Positions 46,689 to 55,580 of a stretch of DNA of 61,456 nt are shown here, in pieces; position 1 is the stretch's first letter; every line of letters starts with the position of its first letter. Location: the NCBI GenBank assembly GCA_964619885.1, contig CAZUGA010000027.1, positions 1 through 61,456 on the forward strand. The letters run 5' to 3'. A model generated the notes under the pieces. The model was given only the letters and a program-made list of their open reading frames with translations. It made no database searches and was not told the origin of the DNA. The position numbers and the translations under genes were made by a program. Origin of the DNA: CAZUGA01 sp964619885. Lineage in GTDB: Bacteria; Pseudomonadota; Gammaproteobacteria; Methylococcales; UBA1147.

Positions 46689-49547
46689 TTATTGGCATGA
46701 TTCGCAGTCCGGATCCAGAATCGAACAGGCTTTGGGGGTTGCCATCGATTGTTCGCTTTGTACCGCATTGAGTTTTCCGTCGGCTAACGTGCTTTTTTCT
46801 ACATGGGTTGCGCCCATGCTTCTAAGGTAATAAGTCGTTTTTAAACCGCGAATCCAGGCTAATTTATACAAAGTATCAAGCTTCTTACCGTCCGGTTCTG
46901 ACATATATAGGTTTAACGATTGGCCTTGGTCTATCCATTTTTGCCGGCGCGAGGCGGCTTCTACAAGCCAGCGCGCGTCCAGTTCGAAGGCGGTTGCATA
47001 AAGCTGCTTGAGTTCATCAGAAATTCTTTCGATGCGTTGTACGCTGCCGTCATAATATTTAAGATCATTGATCATGACTTCGTCCCAGATTTTCTGTTCC
47101 TTTAAATCGGCGACCAAGTACGGGTTGACCACAGTAAACTCACCCGACAGATTGGATTTGACGAACAGATTCTGGTACGTCGGTTCTACCGATTGCGATA
47201 CACCGCATATATTAGAAATCGTTGCGGTCGGCGCAATCGCCATTGTGTTGGAATTACGGATTCCGGTTGTTTTAACCCGTTCGCGCAAGTGATCCCAATT
47301 GAGGGTCGAAACTCGGTCGACTTGTAGATAGTCGCCCCGCGATTGTTCCAAAAGCTCAATTGAGTCAATCGGCAAAATGCCTTTACTCCATAGGGAGCCG
47401 TCAAAGGTGGAATAACTGCCGCGTTCCTGCGCCAAATCGCAGGATGCTTTGATCGCGAAATAGCTGACAGACTCCATGGTTCGGTCAGCAAATTCTACCG
47501 CCTGGTCTGACGCATACGCTGTTCTGGTTTTGTACAGCGCGTCTTGAAATCCCATGATACCTAACCCTACAGGGCGATGGCGCAGGTTGGCTCGGCGTGC
47601 TTGCGGAACGCTGTAATAGTTGTAATCTATTACGTTGTCGAGCATGCGCATCGCGGTGCCAATGGTTTTTTCCAGCTTATCCATATCCAGGCCCTGGTCG
47701 CTCACGTGGGCGGCGATATTGACCGATCCCAAATTGCAGACAGCGATTTCGCTATTTGAGGTGTTCAGAGTAATTTCGGTACACAGGTTGGAACTGTGGA
47801 CAACACCACTATGCTGCTGGGGCGACCTCAGGTTGCACGGATCTTTGAAGGTAATCCACGGATGTCCTGTCTCGAATAACATGGACAACATTTTGCGCCA
47901 CAAGCTCAACGCCGGAATACGCTTGAAATTGGAAATTTCACCGCGATCGGCTTTTTCTTCGTAAGCGATGTAGGCTTGCTCGAAATCCGATCCGTATAAA
48001 TCATGCAAATCGGGCACTTCATCAGGCGAAAATAAGGTCCAGTCATGCTCTTCGGCAACCCGTTTCATGAATAGATCCGGGATCCAGTTGGCGGTGTTCA
48101 TATCGTGCGTGCGTCGCCGGTCGTCGCCGGTATTCTTGCGTAGATCCAAAAACTCTTCGACATCCAGGTGCCAGGTTTCCAGGTAAGCGCACATTGCGCC
48201 CTTGCGTTTGCCGCCTTGGTTAACCGCAACCGCGGTGTCGTTGGCGACTTTCAGAAATGGAACCACGCCTTGAGATTGGCCATTGGTGCCTTTAATATGC
48301 GCGCCCATGGCTCGAACGCGGGTCCAGTCATTACCCAAACCACCGGCGAATTTGGACAGCATTGCGTCGTCTTTGATCGCGCTGAATATCCCATCCAAAT
48401 CATCGGGTACCGTAGTCAGATAACACGACGAAAGCTGTGGTCTTAGCGTTCCGGAATTGAACAGTGTTGGTGTCGAGCTCATAAAATCGAATTTCGACAG
48501 TAGATTGTAGAACTCTATCGCGCGCTCATCCCGGTCGATTTCGTTGATCGCCAGCCCCATCGCAACCCGCATAAAAAATACTTGAGGCAGTTCAATGCGG
48601 GTTAGTTGGTAATGGATGAAATAACGGTCGTACAGCGTTTGCAAACCTAGATAGGTAAATTGTAGATCGCGATCTGCCTTTATCGCGTTACCCAAGCGTT
48701 CCAGGTCGAATTGAGCCAGGGTGTTATCCAGCAATTCCAGTTCGCAGCCACGGTGAATGTATTCTTTAAAGTATTCGCTATAGCGATCTTGCATCTCACT
48801 TTGGGTTGCATCGGATTTTCTACCGTCCAAGAAGCTTAAGGCTTCGGAACGAATACTTTCCAATAACAAACGTGCGGCAACGAACGAATAATTCGGTTCT
48901 TTTTCGATTTGGGTTCTGGCTGCCATGATCAAGGTCGGCACAACGTCTTTTTCGGGGACACCGCCAAACAGATTGCGCATGGATTCTTCCAAAATCCATT
49001 GACCGTCTACGTCGCTTAATCCTTTACACGCTTCTGTCACAACCTGTCGAAGTCGTTTGGTGTTCAATGCGACCTTACTGCCATCTTCCAATGTAACCTG
49101 TAAATCGGTCGATTTTTCTTCAGCAGCTGGTGTGTCGTTTTCAGTGCGTAACCGGGTGCGTTCTTCCCTGTATAATACATAAGCTCGGGCAACTTTCTGG
49201 TTGCCGCTGCGCATTAACGATAATTCGACTTGGTCTTGTATATCTTCGATATGTACAGTTCCACCGCTAGGTAACCGACGGGTTAGAGCTTTGGCGACTT
49301 GTGCCGACAATTCTGTAACCGTATCGTGAATGCGTGTGCTGGCCGCTGCGTTACCGCCTTCCACGGCAAGAAATGCTTTTGTGATCGCGACCGAGATTTT
49401 ATTGCTATCGAATATCGTGACTTTGCCGTTTCGGCGTATCACGCGCACATCGCCAGGGGCGACGGCTTGAATCTCGGGTGTGGACAAAGATTCCGCTGGG
49501 ATTGACGGGGAAGTGGCCGGACCGGCTGCGGTGGATTCTGATTCCAT
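46689..49547 (-). CDS. nrdA: Ribonucleoside-diphosphate reductase alpha subunit
   Basis: 952 residues from ATG 49547, chosen because GGAGG lies eight bases upstream; the frame extends to 49586. Two N-terminal ATP-cone regions are seen (VIRRNGKVTIFDSNKISVAI and LQVTLEDGSKVALNTKRLRQVV), the second followed by the main barrel. Catalytic-site segments are SSNLCTEITL and AVCNLGSVN, and MAIAPTATISNICG is the radical-helix loop. The C-terminal CESC pair is the redox-active tail that re-reduces the active site. It is the first gene of nrdAB and is preceded by an NrdR-type operator. Confidence 0.95.
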   Translation of the reverse strand: MESESTAAGPATSPSIPAESLSTPEIQAVAPGDVRVIRRNGKVTIFDSNKISVAITKAFLAVEGGNAAASTRIHDTVTELSAQVAKALTRRLPSGGTVHIEDIQDQVELSLMRSGNQKVARAYVLYREERTRLRTENDTPAAEEKSTDLQVTLEDGSKVALNTKRLRQVVTEACKGLSDVDGQWILEESMRNLFGGVPEKDVVPTLIMAARTQIEKEPNYSFVAARLLLESIRSEALSFLDGRKSDATQSEMQDRYSEYFKEYIHRGCELELLDNTLAQFDLERLGNAIKADRDLQFTYLGLQTLYDRYFIHYQLTRIELPQVFFMRVAMGLAINEIDRDERAIEFYNLLSKFDFMSSTPTLFNSGTLRPQLSSCYLTTVPDDLDGIFSAIKDDAMLSKFAGGLGNDWTRVRAMGAHIKGTNGQSQGVVPFLKVANDTAVAVNQGGKRKGAMCAYLETWHLDVEEFLDLRKNTGDDRRRTHDMNTANWIPDLFMKRVAEEHDWTLFSPDEVPDLHDLYGSDFEQAYIAYEEKADRGEISNFKRIPALSLWRKMLSMLFETGHPWITFKDPCNLRSPQQHSGVVHSSNLCTEITLNTSNSEIAVCNLGSVNIAAHVSDQGLDMDKLEKTIGTAMRMLDNVIDYNYYSVPQARRANLRHRPVGLGIMGFQDALYKTRTAYASDQAVEFADRTMESVSYFAIKASCDLAQERGSYSTFDGSLWSKGILPIDSIELLEQSRGDYLQVDRVSTLNWDHLRERVKTTGIRNSNTMAIAPTATISNICGVSQSVEPTYQNLFVKSNLSGEFTVVNPYLVADLKEQKIWDEVMINDLKYYDGSVQRIERISDELKQLYATAFELDARWLVEAASRRQKWIDQGQSLNLYMSEPDGKKLDTLYKLAWIRGLKTTYYLRSMGATHVEKSTLADGKLNAVQSEQSMATPKACSILDPDCESCQ

Positions 49548-49565
49548 AATAGTCCTCCATATGGG

Positions 49566-49585
49566 TGGATAAATCGGTTTATCCA
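49566..49585. promoter_or_regulatory. 20-bp palindrome in the nrdA leader
   Basis: TGGATAAA-tcgg-TTTATCCA is a perfect 8-bp inverted repeat between the nrdA ribosome binding site and the NrdR-like boxes. The arms contain TTTATCC, close to the core of DnaA boxes, and in RNA form it could be a leader hairpin. Confidence 0.45.
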
Positions 49586-49609
49586 ATAGGGTTGATTAAC
49601 ATCCTAAAA

Positions 49610-49657
49610 ACACTATAGACTGTATATGACTGTCTGGTCAAGTACAATATCCTGTGT
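49610..49657 (-). promoter_or_regulatory. Paired NrdR-box operator upstream of nrdA
   Basis: Two 16-bp sites resemble the NrdR consensus ACACWATATWTWGTGT: ACACTATAGACTGTAT (49610-49625, 13/16) and GTACAATATCCTGTGT (49642-49657, 12/16). They start 32 bp apart, about three helical turns, which is the spacing NrdR operators use. NrdR represses class I ribonucleotide reductase genes when dATP is high. The nrdR gene is not in the window. Confidence 0.7.
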
Positions 49658-49674
49658 TTTTAAAGTGGATGAGT

Positions 49675-49683
49675 TGTGGATAA
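49675..49683 (-). promoter_or_regulatory. DnaA box upstream of the nrdA promoter region
   Basis: TGTGGATAA is the exact complement of the high-affinity DnaA box TTATCCACA. It lies 18 bp beyond the distal NrdR-like box. DnaA boxes at nrdAB promoters couple nucleotide supply to replication in E. coli. A single perfect 9-mer can also occur by chance in a window of this size. Confidence 0.5.
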
Positions 49684-50003
49684 CCTGTGTATTAATAGGT
49701 CGAATGAAAGCCTAGGCTTACAGGCTTGAAAATGCGGTTTTCTAAGCCATTGAAAAGGCCCGTTTTGCAGAAAAAAGGTGGGGCTTGTGTTTGGTTCAAA
49801 ATAATCCGCAGAAGATCGGATATTATGTTTACTTGAAAAACCAGCGCTGGCGGAATAGGGTACCGGTTCCAACCGCTAATAATTCGGCTGTTATCATTGT
49901 TTACGGTACCATTAAGCTAGATGGGTGTCGTATCTGGACTCGATATCCGAATTATACCGCAGTACGGTAGGTGCAGTAATTTGGCTGGTAAAATATAATA
50001 ATT

Positions 50004-51155
50004 ATGAAGCAACGGGCTAAATTTTCGAATATTCAGTTTTTTAAGGATTGGATTACACGCGTATTACCCAATTCCCAAGCCATTTCACTGGCAATCGTTT
50101 TGGTGTTGGGTTTTTTATTAATCTATACACTATCCGACATATTGTTGCCAGTGTTTGCCGCGGGTGTCATCGCATATCTTCTGGAAGGACTGGTGGAATT
50201 TTGCGAGCGCGAAAAAATTCCACGTTCTGCTGCCGTGCTGATTGTATACCTGACCTTTCTGGCTTTTGTTTCGTTTATTTTATTTGCATTGATGCCGTTG
50301 CTCTATCAGCAATTGGCCGAGCTGGCGCAGCAATTGCCTTACATGATAAGTCGAGGTCAATTGGAGGTTATGAAGCTGCCGAAGCTTTACCCGCAGTACG
50401 TGACCGTTGAGCAAATCAATGAAACATTCTCGGTCGTTCGCCAGGAAATGATTACTTATTCCCAGCGATTGCTGTCGGTGTCGGTGTCGTCTTTTTTTGC
50501 GTTAGTCACGCTAATCGTCTATTTGATTTTGGTGCCATTGTTGGTGTTCTTTTTTCTTAAGGATAAGGACCGAATAATCCGATGGTTCGTGCAATATATG
50601 CCGCGCGAGCGTCACCTTTCCTCCAAAGTCTGGACCGAGGTCGATATCCAGATTGGTAATTATGTGCGCGGAAAATTTATTGAAGTTCTAATCTTGGGTT
50701 TGGCCAGTTTTGTTACTTTTTCTATGATGCAAATGAATTATGCATTGTTGCTGGCTGTATGCATGGGCTTGTCGGTCATTATCCCTTATGTCGGCGCAAC
50801 CCTGGTGACCTTTCCGGTGATGATCGTTGCCTATTTCCAGTGGGGATTTACCGATGAATTTATCTACGCGATGATTGCTTACACGATTATTCAAACCATC
50901 GACGGGACCGTACTGGTACCGTTATTGTTTTCGGAGGTGGTCAATTTACACCCGGTCGCGATTATTGTTGCTATTTTGTTTTTTGGTGGATTGTGGGGGT
51001 TTTGGGGCGTGTTTTTCGCAATCCCGCTGGCGTCGCTGGTCCAGGCCGTACTAACTGCGTGGCCGCGGATCGGCGATGAAGATGAAGATGAAGATGAAGA
51101 TGAAGATGAGCCGGAACGCCTGCCTACAGCGGTTGCTTCTCGCAACATACTGTAG
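50004..51155 (+). CDS. perM: AI-2E/PerM-family membrane transporter
   Basis: A 383-residue inner-membrane protein of the PerM/TqsA (AI-2E) family with about eight helices: two near the N-terminus, a cytoplasmic or periplasmic linker of ~100 residues, then LVPLLVFFFLKDKDRIIRWFVQYMPRERHL and the family-typical GLSVIIPYVGATLVTFPVM and GGLWGFWGVFFAIPLASLVQA. The substrate is uncertain in most members. The C-terminus carries a simple acidic tail made by a GATGAA repeat (51075-51110). It is transcribed convergently to the PhoH-like gene, with 54 bases between the stops. Confidence 0.88.
   Translation: MKQRAKFSNIQFFKDWITRVLPNSQAISLAIVLVLGFLLIYTLSDILLPVFAAGVIAYLLEGLVEFCEREKIPRSAAVLIVYLTFLAFVSFILFALMPLLYQQLAELAQQLPYMISRGQLEVMKLPKLYPQYVTVEQINETFSVVRQEMITYSQRLLSVSVSSFFALVTLIVYLILVPLLVFFFLKDKDRIIRWFVQYMPRERHLSSKVWTEVDIQIGNYVRGKFIEVLILGLASFVTFSMMQMNYALLLAVCMGLSVIIPYVGATLVTFPVMIVAYFQWGFTDEFIYAMIAYTIIQTIDGTVLVPLLFSEVVNLHPVAIIVAILFFGGLWGFWGVFFAIPLASLVQAVLTAWPRIGDEDEDEDEDEDEPERLPTAVASRNIL
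51075..51110 (+). repeat. GATGAA hexanucleotide microsatellite in the PerM-like gene
   Basis: Five perfect GATGAA units and a final GATGAG, read as alternating Asp-Glu. Because the unit is six bases, gain or loss of copies by slippage changes only the length of the acidic tail and not the frame. Confidence 0.9.
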
Positions 51156-51209
51156 CAAAGCAGAACCAACATCGCTGTCGTGCTGCCAAATGAGCCCAAA
51201 TTTATCGGT

Positions 51210-52631
51210 TTACAAAGTTTCGGCAGCGTAATCCGCCAATCTTGAACGTTCACCCCGCCGCAAAGTAATATGCGCGCTGTGCTGCCAATATTTAAACCGA
51301 TCAACCGCGTATGTAAGGCCGGAGGTGGTGCCGGTTAGGTAAGGTGTATCGATTTGAGCAATATTACCTATACATATAACTTTGGTGCCGGGTCCGGCGC
51401 GGGTGATTAAAGTTTTCATTTGCTTGGGTGTTAGGTTTTGCGCCTCGTCCAGTATAATGTAACGGTTTAGGAAAGTACGTCCACGCATAAAATTGAGCGA
51501 CCGAATCTTGATTCGGTTCAATAAAAGATTATTCGATGCGCCGCGTTCCCAATCGTTGCTATCGCTGGTATTGCTGATCAATTCAAGGTTATCCAATAAT
51601 GCACCCATCCACGGCGCCATTTTTTCTTCCTCGCTACCCGGAAGAAATCCGATGTCTTCACCAACTGGTACGGTCTCGCGGGTCATGATGATTTCTCTGT
51701 AGGTTTTATCGTCAAGCGTCATCACTAAGCCAGCTGCCAGTGCCAACAACGTTTTGCCCGTGCCGGCAGTTCCCAGTAGCGTGACAAAATCGATTTTAGG
51801 GTCCAGTAACATGTTCAGCGCGAAATTTTGTTCCCTATTGCGCGCTTGTATCCCCCATACGTTGTTTTGTTTGTTGCGATAGTCTTTGGTCAATTCTATG
51901 ACCGCCGAGGTTTTGTCGCAGGATCGAACCACAGCTTCAAAATTGGAGTTGTGTGGCACGTAAACGAATTCGTTTGGGTACCAATCTTTGACTTCGGGGC
52001 CTTCAACCCGGTAGAAGGTGCGGCCTTGTTCTTGCCAGGATTCCATCTTGTCACCGTGTTGTTCCCAGAAGTTTTCCGGTAACCGCGAGCTGCCGCTATA
52101 TAGCAAGTCAATGTCGTCTAAAGCTTGGTCATTGTGATAGTCTTCCGCCGGGATACCCAGTACTGCCGCCTTTATTCGGAGGTTTATATCTTTGGACACC
52201 AGTGCAACGGGAATATCGGGTCGTTCCTTTTGCAATGCCAGCACCGTGCTGAGTATGGAATTATCGGGCATGTTTCCGGGTAATGATTCCGGGAGCAACG
52301 AGGCCATGCGTCGGGTTTGGAAGAATAAATGCCCATCGGTTCCTTGTCCGATGCGACCATTGATCTGTAAGTAATTCAACGGAATTCCATCGTCAATGTT
52401 TGTACGGCCGGCTGTTGCGGTGCTAACTAATTCGTCAAAGAAACGGCTGGCTTGGCGCGCGTTACGCGCGACTTCAGACAAGCCCTTTTTGGACCGGTCC
52501 AATTCTTCAAGCACGATCATAGGTATAAAAATATCGTGTTCTTTAAAATGGAACAACGATGCCGGGTCGTGCATCAACACATTGGTATCGAGTACAAACA
52601 GTTTTTTCTCGCATTGGTTTTTTTCGGACAT
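51210..52631 (-). CDS. PhoH-like ATPase with N-terminal PIN domain
   Basis: A 473-residue protein of the PhoH2/YlaK type. The N-terminal PIN RNase domain begins FVLDTNVLMHDPASLF and contains MIVLEELDRSKKG. The C-terminal PhoH/RecA-like ATPase has Walker A GTAGTGKTLLAL and Walker B YIILDEAQNLTPKQMKTLITRAGPGTKV. The family couples ATP use to RNA unwinding and cleavage, probably in RNA turnover under stress. It stands next to the Bcp gene on the same strand, an order often seen in gammaproteobacteria. Confidence 0.93.
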   Translation of the reverse strand: MSEKNQCEKKLFVLDTNVLMHDPASLFHFKEHDIFIPMIVLEELDRSKKGLSEVARNARQASRFFDELVSTATAGRTNIDDGIPLNYLQINGRIGQGTDGHLFFQTRRMASLLPESLPGNMPDNSILSTVLALQKERPDIPVALVSKDINLRIKAAVLGIPAEDYHNDQALDDIDLLYSGSSRLPENFWEQHGDKMESWQEQGRTFYRVEGPEVKDWYPNEFVYVPHNSNFEAVVRSCDKTSAVIELTKDYRNKQNNVWGIQARNREQNFALNMLLDPKIDFVTLLGTAGTGKTLLALAAGLVMTLDDKTYREIIMTRETVPVGEDIGFLPGSEEEKMAPWMGALLDNLELISNTSDSNDWERGASNNLLLNRIKIRSLNFMRGRTFLNRYIILDEAQNLTPKQMKTLITRAGPGTKVICIGNIAQIDTPYLTGTTSGLTYAVDRFKYWQHSAHITLRRGERSRLADYAAETL

Positions 52632-52837
52632 TTGTTCAGTTTTCGGTGGGTATCGATTCTCGTGGATTTCTGGATTTGATCCGATTTAGCTGAGTCTTGA
52701 TCGGCCCGGATTCGCCAGAAAACAAGCTTTCCTCAGTGCTATAACGAATTCCTCGGAGTGAGTTAATTCGCTGGAATAGCGTTGTTCCCAGTAAGTTTAC
52801 CCGCTTTTCCCAATCGTCAGTCTTAGACTAGTCCGGT

Positions 52838-53311
52838 TCAAGCGTTTATTTCGTGGAGCTTTTCCAGTACTTCGGCAATATGTGTTTTGACTTTGACCTT
52901 ACGCCATTCGAATACCAATTTTCCTTGCTTGTCTATCAAAAAAGTACTGCGTTCAATGCCCCGGACTTTTTTACCGTACATGTTTTTCATTTTTATAACA
53001 TCGAACAACCCACACAGTTTTTCATCCGGGTCGGATAATAAGTCGAATGGGAAACATTGTTTGGTTTTAAAGTTTTCGTGCATTTTGAGGCTGTCGCGGG
53101 AAACACCCAGAATTAGAGTGTCCAATGCGTCAAACTCGGCGATATGATCCCGAAAATCCTGACCCTCAAGCGTGCATCCGGGCGTATTATCTTTGGGGTA
53201 AAAATAAAGGACAACATTTTTGCCTTTAAGATCTGCAAGGTTGAGCGTTTGTTCGCCGGTCGAAGCGGCATCAAAACTGGGGATGGGGTCGCCTATGTTG
53301 ATTTTGGTCAT
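52838..53311 (-). CDS. bcp: Thioredoxin-dependent peroxiredoxin (Bcp/PrxQ)
   Basis: A 157-residue PrxQ-type peroxidase that reduces hydrogen and organic hydroperoxides. The peroxidatic Cys is in YPKDNTPGCTLEGQDFRDH. In E. coli Bcp a resolving Cys sits five residues later; here that place is Gln/Asp, so no CX4C pair forms. Other cysteines (KQCFPF and EKLCGLF) could resolve the sulfenic acid. It is 155 bases downstream of the GcvR-like gene on the same strand, as in many gammaproteobacteria. Confidence 0.93.
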   Translation of the reverse strand: MTKINIGDPIPSFDAASTGEQTLNLADLKGKNVVLYFYPKDNTPGCTLEGQDFRDHIAEFDALDTLILGVSRDSLKMHENFKTKQCFPFDLLSDPDEKLCGLFDVIKMKNMYGKKVRGIERSTFLIDKQGKLVFEWRKVKVKTHIAEVLEKLHEINA

Positions 53312-53465
53312 GCTGGATCCTGCCTAATAGTTTATTGTGATGATGTATCCTGTAACAAATTGTTGGGTCTCATCAATGGATAATTTGGTGTCATCAAGAA
53401 TGTAAAAAATTCACTGCTTGGTTGGCTTTCTCCAAAGCCATGCAATTCTCAGACAAAAATGTTTT

Positions 53466-53993
53466 CTAGGGTTTTTTGATCGGTTCCAATATTGCATCAA
53501 ATCCATTCTGTTCGCAAAAATCCAAAAATTCGTCGCGTAGCGAAATGGGTCTTGATTGAGAGGGAATGCCGACTATCAAATGCGCGCCAAAGATAGAGGT
53601 ATCTGTATACGCCGCTGCATAGCGGCTGGTATTCATTTCGATTATCGAGACATCTCGTGCCGCTAAGAAAGCCGTCAATTGCTTGATCATTGTTGAAGTA
53701 TCGGCGCCCATAATGTCGATAACATAGGGTAATTCATTGGATGCAGGCGTCGGTCCCTCTATATGATTTGTGGTGATCTTTAGATTGAGTCGTTTGGCTA
53801 AAGAATCCAGATTGTTTTCCAATTTCGCGATGTGATTCCAATTGCCGTCGATCAACAGGAATCCGGTGAATTGACCGGCCAACACCGCAGACCGGCTTTC
53901 CTCTATGTTGCAACGGCTATCGTTTAGCACTTCTGTCACGGCTGACAGAATTTTAAGGTTGTTTTCACCTGTTATTATAATTGCAAGTTGCAT
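53466..53993 (-). CDS. gcvR: GcvR-like protein with two ACT domains
   Basis: A 175-residue protein with two ACT domains (MQLAIIITGENNLKILSAVTEVLNDSRCNIEES and LPYVIDIMGADTSTMIKQLTAFLAARDVSIIEMNT). This is the layout of GcvR, which binds glycine and restrains the glycine-cleavage activator GcvA in E. coli. No DNA-binding region is present, so it would act through a partner. Position before bcp on the same strand supports the family call. Which regulator it partners here is unknown. Confidence 0.82.
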   Translation of the reverse strand: MQLAIIITGENNLKILSAVTEVLNDSRCNIEESRSAVLAGQFTGFLLIDGNWNHIAKLENNLDSLAKRLNLKITTNHIEGPTPASNELPYVIDIMGADTSTMIKQLTAFLAARDVSIIEMNTSRYAAAYTDTSIFGAHLIVGIPSQSRPISLRDEFLDFCEQNGFDAILEPIKKP

Positions 53994-54380
53994 TCACTTA
54001 AGCGGTTAAATTAAAAAAGGATCTCATTGAGTTTAGGTGCTTTTAAATAACCAATAAATTTGACGCTTAGTACGGTAATTCGTTTTTTAAACCCATTTTT
54101 TATCGGAAAGGCGTCAATATTGTCCGTTTATTGAGGTATTCAAAACCGAATAGTCGAACGCGTTGATGGGAGTACAAAGGATAATGGATCATGATGAGAT
54201 TATTGCAGCCAATCTTACTTTTATCCGGAAAACCTCTGGCGTAGGGGTTTGTGTTAAGCCACTTCCAAACCGCTTTGGAGGCACTATATGCATGGAGACA
54301 GTGTATCATCAACGTGGGTTTAGGTGGTCGGATTAAGTTACACAACGCCGCAAATAACAACTTTCTTTTTGCTTTCACAT
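53994..54380. other. Divergent intergenic region, gcvR / carboxypeptidase
   Basis: 387 bp between divergent genes. A 92-codon minus-strand frame (54100-54378) has no homology and overlaps the carboxypeptidase start, so I reject it. Promoters for both neighbours should lie here; I see no strong operator. Confidence 0.4.
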
Positions 54381-55571
54381 ATGCACAAAATATTGTCTAA
54401 AACTGCGCTAACCGTTTGTCTCGTTTGGGTTTCCATTGCCAGTGCCGTGGAGTATCCGGAAATTGTTATTGATGGAAATTCTGGTGCGATTTTGCATGAG
54501 ACGGGTGCCGATCGTGCCTGGTATCCTGCGTCGCTGACGAAAATGATGACTTTATACCTGATCTTCCAAGCTTTGGCCTCGGGTGAATTGACACCTGATG
54601 AACAATTAGAGGTCTCGGCCAATGCAAGTTCGCAGCCGGCCAGTAAATTAGGCTTGGCTAAGGGTGAAAAAATATCGGTAGCGCAGGCAATATTGGCTGT
54701 AGCAACGATATCCGCGAACGATGTGGCGGTAGTTTTGGCCGAACGGCTTGCCGTTGATGAAACCGAATTTGCAAAAAAAATGACCGCGCAAGCGGCAAAT
54801 ATGGGTATGGGGGCAACGCTGTTTAAAAATGCCTCGGGTTTGCCAAATCCTAAGCAGGTCACTACCGCTCATGATATGGTCTTGCTTGGTTATAGATTGT
54901 TGCACGATTTTCCAAAGCAATTTAAAAAATTTGGAACCAAAAATTTTGAATACAAAGGACGATCCAGAGCGAATATAAACGGAATGCTTAGCAGTTATCC
55001 AGGCGTAGATGGGATAAAAACCGGATTTACATGTGCGTCGGGTTATAACCTGGCGGCGTCGATTCAGCGTGAAGATCGGCGTTTGATTGGGGTCGTGTTG
55101 GGGAGCGCCAGCAGTGCGGGGCGGAGCACTAGAATGAGGAGGTTACTCGACCGTGGATTTGTGAAACTGAAGGACGCTGGAACAGGCCCCGTTATAGGTG
55201 CGCGGAATGTTGCAGAAGCATTCAATGTCATCCCACCGGTACGGCTTAGTGCTTCTGAGTGTGGTCAAAATCGTATCCTTACCAACGGAAAGTTGCCGGG
55301 GTGGGGCGTTTTATTGGGTGTTTATAAAAATAAAAAGCAGGCTAGGACCAAAGGGATTAGTTATCGAACCGAGCTCAAAAAGATTATCGGTAGCAGCCGC
55401 GTGGCTATTCTAAAACGCAAATTTAAGCTCGGCGCATCTTGGAAATTATTACTTGTAGAGTTAAAACGATCCCAAGCCGGCAAAGCCTGTCGCTATCTAC
55501 GTTCCAGCGGACGCCAGTGCATCGCGGTATCGCCACAGCGGATGAACAGTCGGGGTTTTGGTAAGCGATAA
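54381..55571 (+). CDS. D-alanyl-D-alanine carboxypeptidase (PBP5/DacA type) with SPOR-like tail
   Basis: 396 residues from ATG 54381, chosen because a signal peptide starts there (MHKILSKTALTVCLVWVSIASAVEYPE); the frame is open from 54324. The penicillin-binding motifs are SxxK in YPASLTKMMT, SxN in TISANDVAVVLAE and KTG in DGIKTGFTCASG, so a serine-type peptidoglycan DD-carboxypeptidase is well supported. The last ~85 residues (WGVLLGVYKNKKQA... and WKLLLVELKRSQAGKACRYLRSSGRQCIAV) have the two-half pattern of a SPOR-type peptidoglycan-binding domain. It acts in the periplasm. Confidence 0.92.
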   Translation: MHKILSKTALTVCLVWVSIASAVEYPEIVIDGNSGAILHETGADRAWYPASLTKMMTLYLIFQALASGELTPDEQLEVSANASSQPASKLGLAKGEKISVAQAILAVATISANDVAVVLAERLAVDETEFAKKMTAQAANMGMGATLFKNASGLPNPKQVTTAHDMVLLGYRLLHDFPKQFKKFGTKNFEYKGRSRANINGMLSSYPGVDGIKTGFTCASGYNLAASIQREDRRLIGVVLGSASSAGRSTRMRRLLDRGFVKLKDAGTGPVIGARNVAEAFNVIPPVRLSASECGQNRILTNGKLPGWGVLLGVYKNKKQARTKGISYRTELKKIIGSSRVAILKRKFKLGASWKLLLVELKRSQAGKACRYLRSSGRQCIAVSPQRMNSRGFGKR

Positions 55572-55580
55572 TCAAAATCG

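Noticed and set aside
54100..54378. 92-codon minus-strand frame between gcvR and the carboxypeptidase gene
   Set aside because: It overlaps the carboxypeptidase signal peptide and has no family resemblance.
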